Positions 10,315-23,139 of a stretch of DNA of 64,000 nucleotides are shown piece by piece; position 1 is the stretch's first letter; each line of letters opens with the position of its first letter. The translations under genes and the position numbers were made by a program. The stretch covers positions 62,001-126,000 of the forward strand of contig CAJNDS010000408.1 in assembly GCA_905221605.1 (NCBI GenBank). The letters run 5' to 3'. Source of the stretch: Symbiodinium natans (Eukaryota > Sar > Dinophyceae > Suessiales > Symbiodiniaceae). Under the pieces are notes generated by a model that did not search any database, had not been told where the DNA came from, and saw nothing but the letters and a program-made list of their open reading frames with translations.

Positions 10315-12650
10315 GAAGCCACCAAGCCTAAGCAACTTTCGGCCTTACGACACGTTGGAATTTGCAGCCCGGACCCGAAGACATTCGTTCAATGCGTTGG
10401 ATCTTGCTGGAATTTGCAGCCCGATCAAAATTCAATAAAGAACACGAGTGTCCTTGCTTTTCATTCTTCTTCTGCACCTTTTTGGAGATGGTTTTCGCCA
10501 CGAATCTCCCCTTTGAGTCTCTGCATCTCGTCGTAGTCGATGTGGGTCTCGTGGTGGAAGTGCTTGGTGATAGTAAGGATCTCCAATCAACACTATGACA
10601 TGCTAGGATTCTTTTGCAAGAGTCTGCAGAGGTGGAGGTGCTGTCCAGCCATCCTGTGTTGATGGCAGAGGCCAGGATCTGTGCAAGATCAAGGAAGGCC
10701 AGTGAGATTGAGAGAATTGTTGCTTTGGAGATTCGCAGGTTCATCGCTCCTCGAGAGGGACGTCGATTTACTTGCGCCCACTGAGCGAGGCAAGTCCAAC
10801 CCCAGCATGCTATCTATGATCTATGTATATAATCAAAAAAATCTATCTATATCTATCTATCCCGACTCAGCCTCTGAATTACTTCCCAGCTGCAGGGCTG
10901 CACACTCCTCAGTGCTGCTGCGCGAGTGCCAGATGGAAGGCATGCTCACGCTTGTGCTCACACTTGATACACAGGACACGCGGAGATCATAGAGATGCGA
11001 TTCAAGGAGTTGCGCTCCAACAGTGCAGGCAGCTGCCTTCGGATGTGGCGGAACTATGCGTGGTTCGAGGGGCACTGGTGGGCCAAGGGCCGCTGCTTTT
11101 GCAGTGGGAGTCCTAGAGAATCCAGAGGAAGCTCCAAGAAAACTGAGAATCCTCCAGAGGAGTTGAGAGTCTCTCATGATGATGTCAGGCGGTGTTCCGC
11201 AGTAGGTATATTCTTGCTTCTAATCTGCATTGGTGCACTGCATTGCCAGCAGAAGCGCTTGTCAAGGCCCGGTGCGCGGCTGAACTTGGACGCTGAAGAG
11301 CTGAGAGCCGCAGGCGAAGCCATATTTTTCGAGGGGCTCTCAGCGTCCTCTCAGCGTGCTCTGGATGGGAGACAGGCGGTGCAGCTGGTCGAGCTCCTTT
11401 AGCCCTGAACTCGGGGACTACCTTCACCACATGCAGTTCTTCGCACTCTCTTACATTTGCAGGCCTTCTCCCTCCGGATTGCTGAAATCGACGCTAGCAG
11501 GCTGACCATCAGCAGCTGATGTGTTTCGCAGCTAGAGTATGTCGTGCAGAAACCTTTGGAGCACTTCTCAACAGCAACCCTTTGCTGCAACAACAGATAC
11601 TACCGAGATCAGGATTTCGATTGCCGAACATTATGTCGGCATCCTACTGCACCCTTCTATCAAGCAGCTTTACAAACTAATCAACTTTAATCAACATCAC
11701 GCACCATCATGCGCCGCAGTCCAACTGGTCCGCGGCCGATAGATGCCCGTGATATGACAGGGCAACCTCATGACAGAAACACGGGTCGGCGTGGATTCTG
11801 ATGTATTCAGGGTTCCAGGGCAAAATCAATGGTGGTCAGCGTTCGATGCAAACTACTGTGTTGGTGCTAGAGTTTTTTTTTTCTGCGTCTCCGACCTTTT
11901 CAGCAGCTCCAGGGCCGGAAGGCGCCGGAAGGCAGGAAACATGCAAGGAAGGCGTGGGCCAGGAATGAAGCCAAAGCAATTCACAATTAAACGCTGGTGT
12001 CGCAGGATTGTGGAGGGCAAAGAGCGGCAATGCAATAACCATACTATGCGACCGAGCAGACTTGCCATGGCCTGCAACGTCTGCCAGGGGAGAGAGCTGC
12101 GTCTGTCGTCAAGGAAGATGCTCTTTCTGCGAAGTTCGACGCGTGAGAAGCACAACAACCTTGCGAAATGCATGCCCAAGAAGGAAGAACGAAAGCACCC
12201 ATTGGCAAGCCGGACTCGAGGAAATGCGCCTCCAAATCGTCCGAGGAAAAGCACAACCATCCAGAGTATCCGTCGGACGATAGCGGCAGACAATGCCGTG
12301 GCCAGCTAAGCAGAATGTGACTAGGGAAAGGTGGAGAAGCGTCTACATGCAACTATAGTGTACCTAAACAACCCGGATTGGCTAGGACACCCCCAAAGTT
12401 TGCCCAAAAGCCTCGGTGAGCGTGAGGTTTGGGCGAGGTCCAAGAGGCTCTGATGGCTAGGACCCCAGAAGCCTGGGTCGCTAGGGTACCCCAGAAGTTC
12501 GGGTTGGGCCCTCAAAGCCCTGACAGTCAAACATGACCCCCCCCGTCCCCCCCCCCAAAAAAAATAAAAACAAAGAAAACAAAAACAAAGCAAACCAAAT
12601 AACACCAAGGGTGGCTATCGGCCTTCGGCCAACTACATCAAGCTTTGTAT
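10315..12650. other. Mostly unassigned, two weak exon-like pieces
   Basis: A segment at about 11000-11105 reads AIQGVALQQCRQLPSDVAEL then CVVRGALVGQGPLLLQ, and one at about 11276-11402 reads RLNLDAEELRAAGEAIFFEG then LSASSQRALDGRQ with a stop at 11400-11402. Both look coding but match no family I know. At 11770-12309 three frames on two strands are open at once; I treat that as chance. A run of CCCC and AAAA occurs at 12536-12600. Confidence 0.3.
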
Positions 12651-12660
12651 TCGCGAAACA

Positions 12661-13160
12661 GCTTCTGCGGCATTATGACCAAGCACTATGCAGGCCCCTC
12701 GAGGAAGCTGCTGGCCAGCTGGCAGAACAGGTTGCAACGGCGCTGGCAGCAGGCCAGGAGTCAGCGAGTCGAAGGGGGTGCAGTAGATTCATGTGTTGAT
12801 GTGTTTTGATGTATAGTCTATACATAGTGTATATAAAGATGCATAAGTTGTCGTCACACTTGATCAAGGGCTTAGTGCAGGATTTGGATGATCTGGCGTG
12901 GGTTTTGACTCATCTCAGTCTCAGAGATCCTAGAGGGCCTGGAGAAAGCAAGGACTTTTCAATTGTCAAAAGTCTTTTGAGCGCGCTTCATGAAACGGAG
13001 GTCGACGGTATAGGCGCCAGTACGGAGGCCTTCCAGAAGCCTTCGGAGCCAGTCGCACCCCGGAGACAGAGTACAGGAACATTGAGACGCTCAAGAAGAC
13101 ACTTCAGGCGATGGCATTGACTGTTGCAGTGCTCCAACGTTACGTTGATTTTAAGTTTTG
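12661..13160 (+). CDS. Exon-like cluster, unknown protein
   Basis: Three coding-looking pieces: 12661-12780 (RHYDQALCRPLEEAAGQLAE), 12866-12990 (LVQDLDDLAWVLTHLSLRDP) and 13018-13158 (NIETLKKTLQAMALTVAVLQ then RYVDF). The last ends at a possible GT donor (GATTTTAA|GTTTTG) or at its TGA. The final piece, with a helix ending in LQRYVD, faintly recalls the segment after the MPN domain of eIF3f, but the similarity is too short to assign. Confidence 0.3.
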
Positions 13161-14681
13161 AGAACGGCATCCTTTGCAGTCAAACATCCTAAGCGCCATG
13201 GCAATCTGATAAGCACTCTTTCTTGAGGTTCGCATGCTTCGCGCGCGATGGTCCGTGAAGCAGGACCGAAGCATAGAAAGAAACATCGAGCTCATGGACG
13301 CTCACTGCATGCAAGCGGTACAAATTCGAGATCACCTTTGTTGACACTGTTGAGGTAAGACAAGTAGCATCGACCGCCTCAGTCCATGCAGCCTCCTTGC
13401 ACATCGCAGCAAGTACGAAGCCTGCATGGTCCTGCATGCACGTGAGGAGGCAGGAGAGACGCTCCTGGGAGCAGAAGTAGATCTGGAGGCCACATGCTTG
13501 CAAAGTTGGACGGCGAAGCATCAATGACAAGCTTGGAATGCGATGGTGTGTTGCGCATGTTGTCTTTCACTTTCAAACCAGGTGTCTGCGCGCGATCTTG
13601 CAAAGGCGCCCTCGTGCATCCCTTTGGATTCTGGTTGGGCCGCCAGTGCAGCGCGGCATAGTGGCTTAGTGTGCGTGGAATGGTGCATTTATCACAGCGC
13701 ATGTTCATAAGGGTAGCTTTGGAGAATGGTGGGAGCTGTTCGGATGCCTCCCCCTTCAAAATCTGGTTCGGTCTCAAGCTTCGTTGCCCTTTTGACCATT
13801 TTTGACCACACGAATCCCGTAATCTTCGTAGAGCGAGTTCGAGCTGGAATATCTAAAGTTAGATAATGCTCAAAGAAACACCTTCCCGAGAGGCTGCTGG
13901 ACGCAGTGCAGAGCTCGGCCTGCGGGACCTTGCGGAGGTCCTCTGGGCCTCCCAGGAGGACCTCCGACGTGACACTCCCAGTGTCATGGCACACTCTCCA
14001 TCTCTCTAGTATCTCTCTCATCTCTTCTCTCTCTTCGCTTCAAGCTTTGCCTCTTCAAATGTCCCCCTAAGAGACTGCAAGAAATTGCTTTCCTCATTCT
14101 GTTTGCTCCGAACAGGATGCTCCATACAACACATCGCCTGGCCCCTACACTGAGAATCTGAGATACACTGGCTCGCACCATGCGGAGCGTCAACTCCTTG
14201 CCAGGCTGCGGATGCTGCGGCTGTTGGACTTTGGTTGGGGGGTGCGCGCTACTGGTGCTGAGGTGCGCGTGAGTTCAAGTTTCCGTTTGAGTTTGCCATG
14301 TGTCATCGTGTCACTCTCAGAGCGAAGTGACTGAAGTGCTTGAATCGAGAACACATTGCAATAACTTATGATGCGGTCCCTCCCCTCCCAGCTTCGAGTG
14401 CCGTTTCGTTTCTCCTGGAGAGGTGCCAGCAGCCTCGACGCGTTGTGGTGGCTGTTGCGCTCGGGCCCTGACATGCCCTGACTGAGCCGGGGCAGCTTCG
14501 TGGCCATTTGTGGCCTCTCCATGAGCTTGGCACAGGTAAAATTGAACTGCCGCAGTTGTTGCGAAGCATCGACTGTCTGTGGCCTGCAGCCTGTGCCTTA
14601 AGTTGCCTAAAGCATTTCAGGAGTGAATGGCGTATTTGGGCTTCTGAACGCCGCTGTTGGTGCACTTCAAGTCATGCTCAG

Positions 14682-14802
14682 GTCTGCAGAAGCAATTGCA
14701 GGGTGGCATTCGCTGCAACCACATGTTGTTCAAGTGGAGGGTCCAAGAGTTGCAGGGCTGGCGCGAGAGCCAGGACGAGCTGTTGTTAGATCGTGCAAGC
14801 AA
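14682..14802 (+). CDS. Exon-like segment, probable coiled coil
   Basis: It starts after GCTCAG and reads LQKQLQGGIRCNHMLFKWRV then QELQGWRESQDELLLDRA. The heptad-like spacing of L, V and charged residues suggests a coiled coil. A GC donor (GCAA|GCAAGAG) is possible. No family assigned. Confidence 0.3.
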
Positions 14803-15410
14803 GAGAAATACACCTGCATCACACCTCATCAAACCATGTCAAACCCGTTTCGGAAAGCGCTGCTGTTCAGGAGTGGCTACGCTGCGATACTGCGATGGCA
14901 TCGTCACCGCCGATATCCAGGTTGGCAGACTGGTTTTCTGACGCATAAGAGGATGTAAGAGCATGTAAGAGGGGTTTCGTAGAGGCTTCGACAGCTTCCA
15001 GATGTGGATTTGGCTCAACCGAGACGGCCTGCAGCCTTGTCAGGTCACCGTTGCCCATGCTGGCCGGCTGGTAGTTCATTCTGCACCGGAGGCAGAAGCA
15101 AGGGCAACCTAAAACCGGACTCAGACCTTGAATGTCGCGCGAGTTGCCTTTTGACCATGTGCCACAGGGTGGACCTTCGCCGATACTAGCTGCGAGGAAA
15201 ATCTTTTCCAATGAGGTGCGGCAGTCCACGCTCAGAATTTGGCAATTCGTGTTTGATCGTGCCTTCGCACGAAAAAGTTGAACAAGAGAGAGCATGATTG
15301 AAGTTTGAACGACAGTTTCTAATTTTAACGCTACGCGACCCGCCTCGGCCCGGCCCAGCGCATCTGCGTGAGCATGGTGATTCCGCAGCGCCCAAGTCGC
15401 TGGACCCCAA

Positions 15411-15560
15411 GCAATAAGGGTTGGGTTGAGGGTTGAGGGTTGAGGGTTGCGGGTTTATGGTTTATGGTTTGGGGTTTGGGGTTGAGGGTTAGTTTAGGGC
15501 TCAAGGTTCACGCTTTGGGGTTGAGGGTTTTTTTGGGTTTAGGGTTCGGCTTGGAGTGAT
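15411..15560. repeat. Interstitial TTTAGGG/TTGAGGG-like tract
   Basis: Degenerate GGGTTGA and GGGTTTA units in tandem, with G-rich strand on +. It directly precedes the poly-G element. Confidence 0.8.
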
Positions 15561-15605
15561 CGTAGGGTTGAGCCCCCTTAAGGTTTAAGGCGACTCTTCG
15601 GCAGG

Positions 15606-15656
15606 GTGGGGGGGAGGGGGGAGGTGGGGTGGGGGGAGGTGGGGTGGGGGGGTGGG

Positions 15657-15753
<97 letters not shown>

Positions 15754-15905
15754 TGCTGGGAGGGGCTTCAACTGCCTCTGGTCCTGGCGAACCGTCCGCT
15801 TGCGGACCCCGGTTTCCCAGGGGGGGGTACCCATTTGAGGCCAAAAAAAGTTGGAGCCTGTTCTGACAACCTATACACCTCCGGCCCGAGGCCTCGGCGG
15901 CTTGA
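15606..15905. repeat. Poly-G element, copy 1
   Basis: A G-rich lead-in and an uninterrupted G run of about 90 bases (15660-15750) are followed by a unique body (15751-15905) that starts CCCTGCTGGGAGGGGCTTCA and ends with the palindrome CCGAGGCCTCGG. The same body recurs at 16371-16565. The exact G-run length should be treated with caution because sequencing of such runs is unreliable. Confidence 0.9.
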
Positions 15906-16149
15906 GGGCAGCGCGTCGGAGCAGGAAAACTCCGCCTTTCACAAACACCTTATGTGAGCAAGCGCCAAAACCCCCAGCCATTCAATTAAGCAAGGGGTGG
16001 ACACGAATGCCCAAAACCCTGTAAAACGATGGGGACACTTGAAAAGCGACACCCTGAGGTTATGAACCATTGGGTGTGCTATAGCGACACCTACAAACAT
16101 CAAGCCCCTCTTGTTGCGTCCATTAGCACCTCGAGCCAGCCGCTCATGT

Positions 16150-16565
16150 GGCTTTTGGGGGAGGGGGGGGGGTAGGGGGGGGGGGGGTAGCGGGGGGGGG
16201 GGGGGGGGGGGGGGTGGGGGGGGGGGGTAGGGGGGGGGGGTAGGGGGGGGGTAGGGGGGGGGGGAGGGGGGGGGTAGGGGGGGGGGGGGTGGGGGGTGGG
16301 GGGGGGGGGGGGGGGGGAGGGGGGGGGGGGGGAGGGGGGGGGGGGGGGGGGAGGGTGAAAAAGGGGGGGGCCCTGCTGGGAAGGGCTGCAACTGCCTCTG
16401 GTCCTGGCGAACCATCCGCTTGCGGACCCTGCTCACCTAGGGGGGGTACCCATTTGAGGCAAAAAAAGGGGTCCGAAAAAGGGCTCTGGGCTTGGGGGGA
16501 GGATTTGGAGGGGGGTGCCTGTTCTGACTACCTATGCACCTTCGGCCCGAGGCCTCGGCGGACTT
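16150..16565. repeat. Poly-G element, copy 2
   Basis: A G-rich tract of over 200 bases, broken by TA and A, leads into a body beginning CCCTGCTGGGAAGGGCTGCA that closely matches copy 1, including CTTGCGGACC, GGTACCCATTTGAGG and the terminal CCGAGGCCTCGG. It carries an internal insertion around 16470-16510 relative to copy 1. Confidence 0.9.
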
Positions 16566-17079
16566 GAAAGACTCAGTAGTAGTCGCGTGAATTCCCGATC
16601 TGGCATCAGAGGTGTACTTGTAAACCCCGAGGACACGGGTCTCAGGGCCGAAACACGGGATCGGTGAACATGACACTGGTCCCGCTTGGCTAATGTTCGT
16701 TGGTGCTAAGTGCAATCATTGAAGTTCTACTGTCAATGATGTGCTGATTCTTGAGCAGCGGCAGTGTGTTGGTGGAGGCCAACTCAGAGCCGATACAAGT
16801 CAAGTTCCTTGCTTTTCAGGCCTGATCTATCGATGCATGTTGCTGCTGTCCATTGTCGAAAGCGTGTGGACAGTGCTGCCAGCCTCATACTGACTTGGCG
16901 GGTGTATGTCCGCGACAGGATGGCCCTTCCCAGCTGGAGAATCAGTTCCTGCCCGCGCTTCAGGTTCAGTGTGTCCTGCTGCAGCACGACAACCTCAGAG
17001 CTGTTAGTCGGTGAAGACTTCAACGCCGCAATGCCTGACACTGTAGAGCTTTGAAAGGTCCGGCCCGTTCTTGGTGCAG

Positions 17080-17183
17080 AACTTTCGCCTCCAGTGCGAG
17101 CCAACCCAGGTTCACCCAGGGTCTGAGGATGTGCCCACAGATTTCTTGAACAACTTCCCCTCTCAGTTCATGGACACTATGGA
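17080..17183 (+). CDS. Exon-like segment, unknown protein
   Basis: It starts after TGGTGCAG and reads NFRLQCEPTQVHPGSEDVPT then DFLNNFPSQFMDTM, with a GT donor (GGA|GTGAAT) just before an in-frame stop. Composition looks coding. No family recognised. Confidence 0.35.
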
Positions 17184-18233
17184 GTGAATTAGAGTCCGCT
17201 TGTAGCAAGAGAAATAGCCGAATCGCGAAATTGCCGAAGAGGCAGCAATGCTGGAGTTCTTCACCTTCCAGGACTGCAACTTCCCATGTTGTGTGTGTGT
17301 GTGTGCGTCTTTGAACAGTTGTTTTTTTTCTTGCTTGCGGGTGATGGCATGTTGCCATCTGGCGAATTAGTTGGTCGCAGTGAACGAGCTGATCGCAGGC
17401 ACTCGGTGATGCATGTGTGCTTACCGCCAGAGAGCCTTCGGCGACAGCATTACAGAGGTGCCCAGTCCCGACCCTCATGTACAGACATGCAGTGACATAC
17501 GATTTAACTAGAAGGGTCTCTTGTCTGCACGCAGTTCTGCCGTACCGGCCGGTTGAGGAGGAGGAGGGAGCAAGGTTGAGAGTAGGGCTGGGAGAAAGAT
17601 GCCGGAAAGGCAGACAGGCAGCGCGAAATGTAAGGGTTTAGGGCGGTCGGACGGACGGTGGGAAGCACACGGCCGGACCAGCGAAACATTTCTTTTTTAA
17701 TTAGGTCAGTTCCGCAGTGCTTTGAGCAGTGCTTTCTGAGCAGCGCTCATTGAGCAGAGCTGACGTGCTTTTGGATCCTTTGGGCTGTGGTGGTCTCAAG
17801 GGGCGGCGCATTCATGAACGCACAGTGCGCACTGCAACCCGGCGCATAACCCGGCACCCGGCAACTTTCGAGCTTTTTGCTTGCGACTCCATAACTTGTC
17901 CAACAGGTTGGCTCCGACTCGCCTGGGCCTTGCAGCCTCCCTGCCTGGAAATGTCGGTGGAGGTACGAAGATGTGCACAGATGTGTACACTGTGCACAGC
18001 ATCGCCGAAATCTTTGTCTTTGCGTGTGCGCGTGTGTGCGACCTGTTTTTGATGGGGATGGAATCCGGAGGTGCTGTCCTCGAATGGGTCTTCACACCAC
18101 AGTTTCGCATCCTCCAGGCCCCCAAGCTGCTCTATACGCTTGGCTAGTGCTCGCAGTGCGCGTGTACTCAGCGTAACCTTGTGTACAGGCACCCTTTCTG
18201 CATTGCTTGGAGTGAAGTAGGCTTTTAAACAAG

Positions 18234-18293
18234 ATTCAGGAAATCACCAGCGCATGCCTGGACGAAGAAATCAATTGTGTAGATGAGCTGGAG
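18234..18293 (+). CDS. Exon-like segment, 20 residues
   Basis: Sixty bases in phase 0 between AACAAG and a strong donor (GAG|GTGAGTG), reading IQEITSACLDEEINCVDELE. This is the most canonical donor in the window. No family recognised. Confidence 0.35.
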
Positions 18294-18590
18294 GTGAGTG
18301 ATAAATTACGCAGTGTGGAGGCAGATGCCAAAATGCTGCCAGGAATCATATGACCTTCCAGCTCAATGTAAGTTAAGTAAGGACCTGGGATTCTGGTTGA
18401 GCTTACGTAAAAGCATCAAAGATGAGCAGCAAGCAGCTACAGCGTAATATGATGGCTACTGAGATGTTTTGGACCATTTTCGCCGTAACCAAGGTAGTTT
18501 CAGTGTCCTGTTTGCAGAGCTTCTCGGACGGATTGCTTTAATTTTGACGCACGCGACCCCGCCTCGGCCCTGGGCCTGCCGAGAGTTCAG

Positions 18591-18647
18591 GAGGTCTTCG
18601 CACACGCCTTCATGGGGCTCGGTTCCACGCAGGCATATATGTACCAG
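18591..18647 (+). CDS. Exon-like segment, 19 residues
   Basis: Fifty-seven bases between GTTCAG and a possible GA donor (CAG|GATGCC), reading EVFAHAFMGLGSTQAYMYQ. CAGGA sits at both edges, the same pattern as the UQCRH second intron. It may belong with the piece at 18234. No family recognised. Confidence 0.3.
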
Positions 18648-18699
18648 GATGCCAAGTCCTGGCACCCTTAGATACATTTCGCTACCTGCTTTATGCTGC

Positions 18700-20500
18700 C
18701 CAGACCTTGCCGGTTAGCCTGTTATAGCCTGCAAATGCCTTTTGGTGAGGCAGGGCAGATCGTGGAAGATGGAGAGGACCCCCTGTGTGTGGTTTCTGCA
18801 GAATGCATAGGGAAGTCGGGTCATGCTCATGCAGCTGCTTCTATCACCAACCACTTAGCGAGGTGTGCTCAACTCTGAGCACTTCCAGTCCGCAATCCAC
18901 TGCGTGTTGCCCAGTGTCAATTGCATCGTCTCACATGCCACGACCATATTTCATCAAGCATGTGTATGGTTGCTACCGTTTAGACTGTTTAAAGTCCGAC
19001 AAAAGTAGCCCCGAAACCTTAAGGTCTGTGCCATTCTGTGCCCCGACATGTGATGCGCAATTGATCAGGTCACAATCTGGACCGGCGGCCATGCCATCCA
19101 GGCATTGTTCCATCCGGTTCCTCATTGGCGTGGATTGTTTCCGTGGCAGTCGGCTGAATGCGCGAAATAGTCTTTATGTCGTAGCAACAATGTTTTTGTC
19201 AAAAAAGGCAGACCTCGCCCCGATCCGAAATCCACGGCGGGGCAACATCTCCATTCAGGCGGGCACTCCAAGTGCATGGAATCTCCTGGCGCCAAATTCA
19301 GAGTTCATGCATTTGGGAGCCCAACGAAAACGCGCATTGAAAACGTACTTTTGATGTTGAACAGAGAACAGGGTGCTCATATTCTGGCTCTTCTGAAGGG
19401 TGTGTGCTTCCCCTGTTTGGACATGTCTGCCCATACAAGGGCTTCTTTGCATGACAGGTTCGCCAGTCGTACCAAGAGTGCAAGCCTGAGGAGCACGAGC
19501 AGAAGCGACACACAAGGGCATCTCAGATCTCCCTATATCTCCCTGCTAGGGACTCTCTTACTTCTGTCGTCTTCGTGCGAGGCCATTGGTAGCCCTGCAT
19601 CTCTTCTGGCACGGTGCGGTGGAGTGGGGAAGTGTCGAGGAGGTGGCGGGCACGCTTGCATCGCGCATGTTGTCAGTTTGTATTCAGTTTGTCACACGAT
19701 TGCAAATTTGGAAACTGCAGGTGCAGCTCACGGTCTGGTGCCCAGCGACGACTCAGGCCAAGCCCTTAACTTCTTGTAAGGCCCTTTTTTGCCATAATTG
19801 CTTGGAGCGCAGCGGCGCAGCCCTCTTGACAGGCTAACAATTTCCGAGTTCGCATTGAGCCGACGAAGAAGGCGCGGAACTGACAGCACGTCACAGCACA
19901 TCACAGCACTGCCCCTCTTAAAAAAACTGCGCCAGTCGGGTCGCCCCAAAACTCTCCAAGACAGAGGTGGTTTGTCTCGGGTTTCCAAGTTCTTGGACAA
20001 ACTCTCCCTCGTCAAGCTTGAGCTGAGGGCTGTTTCGTCATCTCTAAGATGCGCGGCTGATCGTGGAAGGGGGGGAGACTTCCGCGCCATGCGGTTTTCG
20101 AGGCTTATCACCCACCTTCTGGAAACGGGGGACGTGCCAGTCGGACCTTCTTGTTCAGTACTATCGCTAAAGGTTTGGAAGAGGAATTTTGGAGCTGCAG
20201 CAGCTCATGATGCTGGGTCTACAGGTCGCAGCTGGGAAGCCGCAATAGGACTCGACTGGAGCAATGGGCGTGCAAAGGGGTGCCGGAACAGGACTGGTCT
20301 TTAAAAACAGGGTCGAAACCAGAGTCGTACTCCATCCGCCGTGCTAAGATCCTTGGATGCTGGAGGATCAATTCATGCAAGCCCTTGGCATACTTCCGAC
20401 AGGGAACGTGGCAGCGCGACAACATCGTCGACTTCCTCAACCGGAACAAAAAGCCGACACCGACCAGTACCGCCTGAACCCACTTACTGCCGACCTTTCG
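18700..20500. other. No assigned gene
   Basis: Several open frames of 60-190 codons occur on both strands without recognisable motifs. I see no repeat of note beyond short runs. Confidence 0.35.
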
Positions 20501-20509
20501 CCATCCCAG

Positions 20510-20668
20510 ACGCTACATGCAACTCGCCGCACTTCCACAACTGGAGTCCTACACGTCAGTGATCTCCCGTCAAGCGTTCGCCAAGCATGAAGGCGAGCCG
20601 GACTCCACCATCGTCATGAAGCAGAACGATTTCCTGCAGTTCATGACCTCATGCGGCTTGCTTCCCGT
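20510..20668 (+). CDS. Exon-like segment, unknown protein
   Basis: It starts after CATCCCAG and reads RYMQLAALPQLESYTSVISR, then KHEGEPDSTIVMKQNDFLQF and MTSCGLLP. The DFLQFMTSCGLLP end recalls the hydrophobic half of a calmodulin-like helix, but no EF-hand loop is visible. The 3' boundary is uncertain. Confidence 0.3.
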
Positions 20669-20699
20669 GCAAAGAAGCCTTTTTTGGTGCATAGCGCCT

Positions 20700-22420
20700 G
20701 CCCGCATGGTGGTGCAGTGTACCACGATGAATAGCCAAAGCCAAAGCAGCAAGTGTGCGCATTCTCATACATGTGCACGGATGCCCCGTGACACGTGAGA
20801 ATAGACCAATCCTGGACCGCCGTTTTCCATGCGCTGCTTTTGGCCTCTGTTACCGGTTGCGTCGCACTAGGTTCCACATGTTCCAGGTTTCGCTTATAGC
20901 AGGACCCAGCGAGGTCGGGGACCGCGGAGTTCGGAGATCGGGAACATTCGGGAACCATGTGCAGCTCGTGCTTTGTGTTTCCTGGATGCTGGCGCTCTCG
21001 CCTAGGTCCCCTGCATATTTTTAGGTGTTTTTGAGGATATTTTAGGACGTGTTTAGGGGTGGAGATCGTGCTCCCGCCAAGGGCTCGTTTTGCGTCCGGC
21101 AATGTACAGCGTAGCGAAAACGTGTTTCCGTGCTTCTGATGCTGCTTCGGCTTGAGCATCTTGGCTTGGCACGGCGGGGATGTGCATTTCGCAATGTTGG
21201 AAATCGCCTTGCTGCCTAAGTTGGCAAGTACTGAATCCCCCAAGCTACAAACGTTAGGAGGCACGCTCCGAATCCATTTTTTCAGGCAATCTTGAAGCAA
21301 ATCAAACGATGGCTGTGAAGCCGTACGCTCGTCATCCTGCGCTCGCTCCGAATACCATACAGCCGATCGTGCTGCCTTCAAGTTGCCGAAGAGGCGCCTG
21401 CTCGCTCCTGGAGCGCCCGCTATTTCGGACTCTTTTTTCCTTGAGCGCTCGCTCTTTCGATTTTTTCTAAGGGGGTTTTTGAAACAAACGGTGTTTTTGA
21501 AAGTGCGTGCCAGCTCATGCGAGAGCGCTCTGAATCCAACATCTGCAAAAAGACAATTGTTTCTGAGCAAATGTGAGATTCTGAAATTGCAGTGGGGATC
21601 TGTCTCCCATTCGGCAGCGAATACACAGGCCAGTTGTTCTCCAAACCACAGACTCTTTCGACAGCGGTTTCAGACTTCTTCCTTGCGCAGGTGGAGTGCC
21701 TACAAGCGGATGACAGGCCTCTTGCACTTCCGTGAGCTTTTGCTCACTTTGGGAGTTGTTAGACAATTCTTGCGCCTGCAAGTGCTCACTCGCATGATGA
21801 TACTTGATGTGACGAAGGTCAACCTTCGAGCTGTGCTTGTTGATTCTAGCCATCGCAGCGATACTTTGGTTGCTAGCCAGGCCTGCACGGCATGTGAGCA
21901 CGATGCATACACATGCATAATCATGCATACGCTGGAGAGGAAGCATGAGGCCCTTGCAACGGTCACAGCGCCCAAGCCGGGCGACCCCCCCACCGGCCTT
22001 GCGGCTCGACCCACCCTCAAACCGTAGGTTAATACTAGGCCAATTGCTTTCGCATGTTTTGCACCAGCCCAGCACAAGAGAAGCACGGGCTCTGGGACAC
22101 TAACCATGGCGCGTGAACACTTGACGTGTTGTGCTCGAAGCTTGATTCTTTCCGAGGTGACACCCACACTGACACCCTCAAGCTGTGACACCATATGATG
22201 TTGTCACAAAACGCCACATTTGGAAAGTGGATTGCGCTTCTGGGCCACCATCACCATGTTTTGTTCCTCGTGGTCCTTCAGGAAAGATCGCATGCATGAG
22301 ATGTCGGCCAGCACCAAATATGCGGAGAGCTACTGTATTGCACTGCAATGCGTTGCAGTGCTTGATCAGCAAAGGCACTGTAGGAAGCGGTGGGGTCATT
22401 GTCGGACACGCAGCCACAGA
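20700..22420. other. No assigned gene; long antisense open frame
   Basis: A 309-codon frame on the minus strand (20641-21570) covers much of this stretch but shows no motif, is low in coding character, and opposes the direction of every assigned gene. Confidence 0.3.
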
Positions 22421-22423
22421 CGC

Positions 22424-23136
<713 letters not shown>

Positions 23137-23139
23137 ACT

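Noticed and set aside
11770-12309. Overlapping open frames of 179 and 146 codons on opposite strands
   Set aside because: Three frames are open at once with no motif, so stop-poor sequence is the simplest explanation.
15508-16567. Poly-Pro and poly-Gly open frames
   Set aside because: They are translations of the poly-G tracts.
20641-21570. 309-codon minus-strand open frame
   Set aside because: No recognisable motif, mixed composition, and opposite to all assigned genes. A frame this long is uncommon by chance but possible in 64 kb of balanced-composition DNA.
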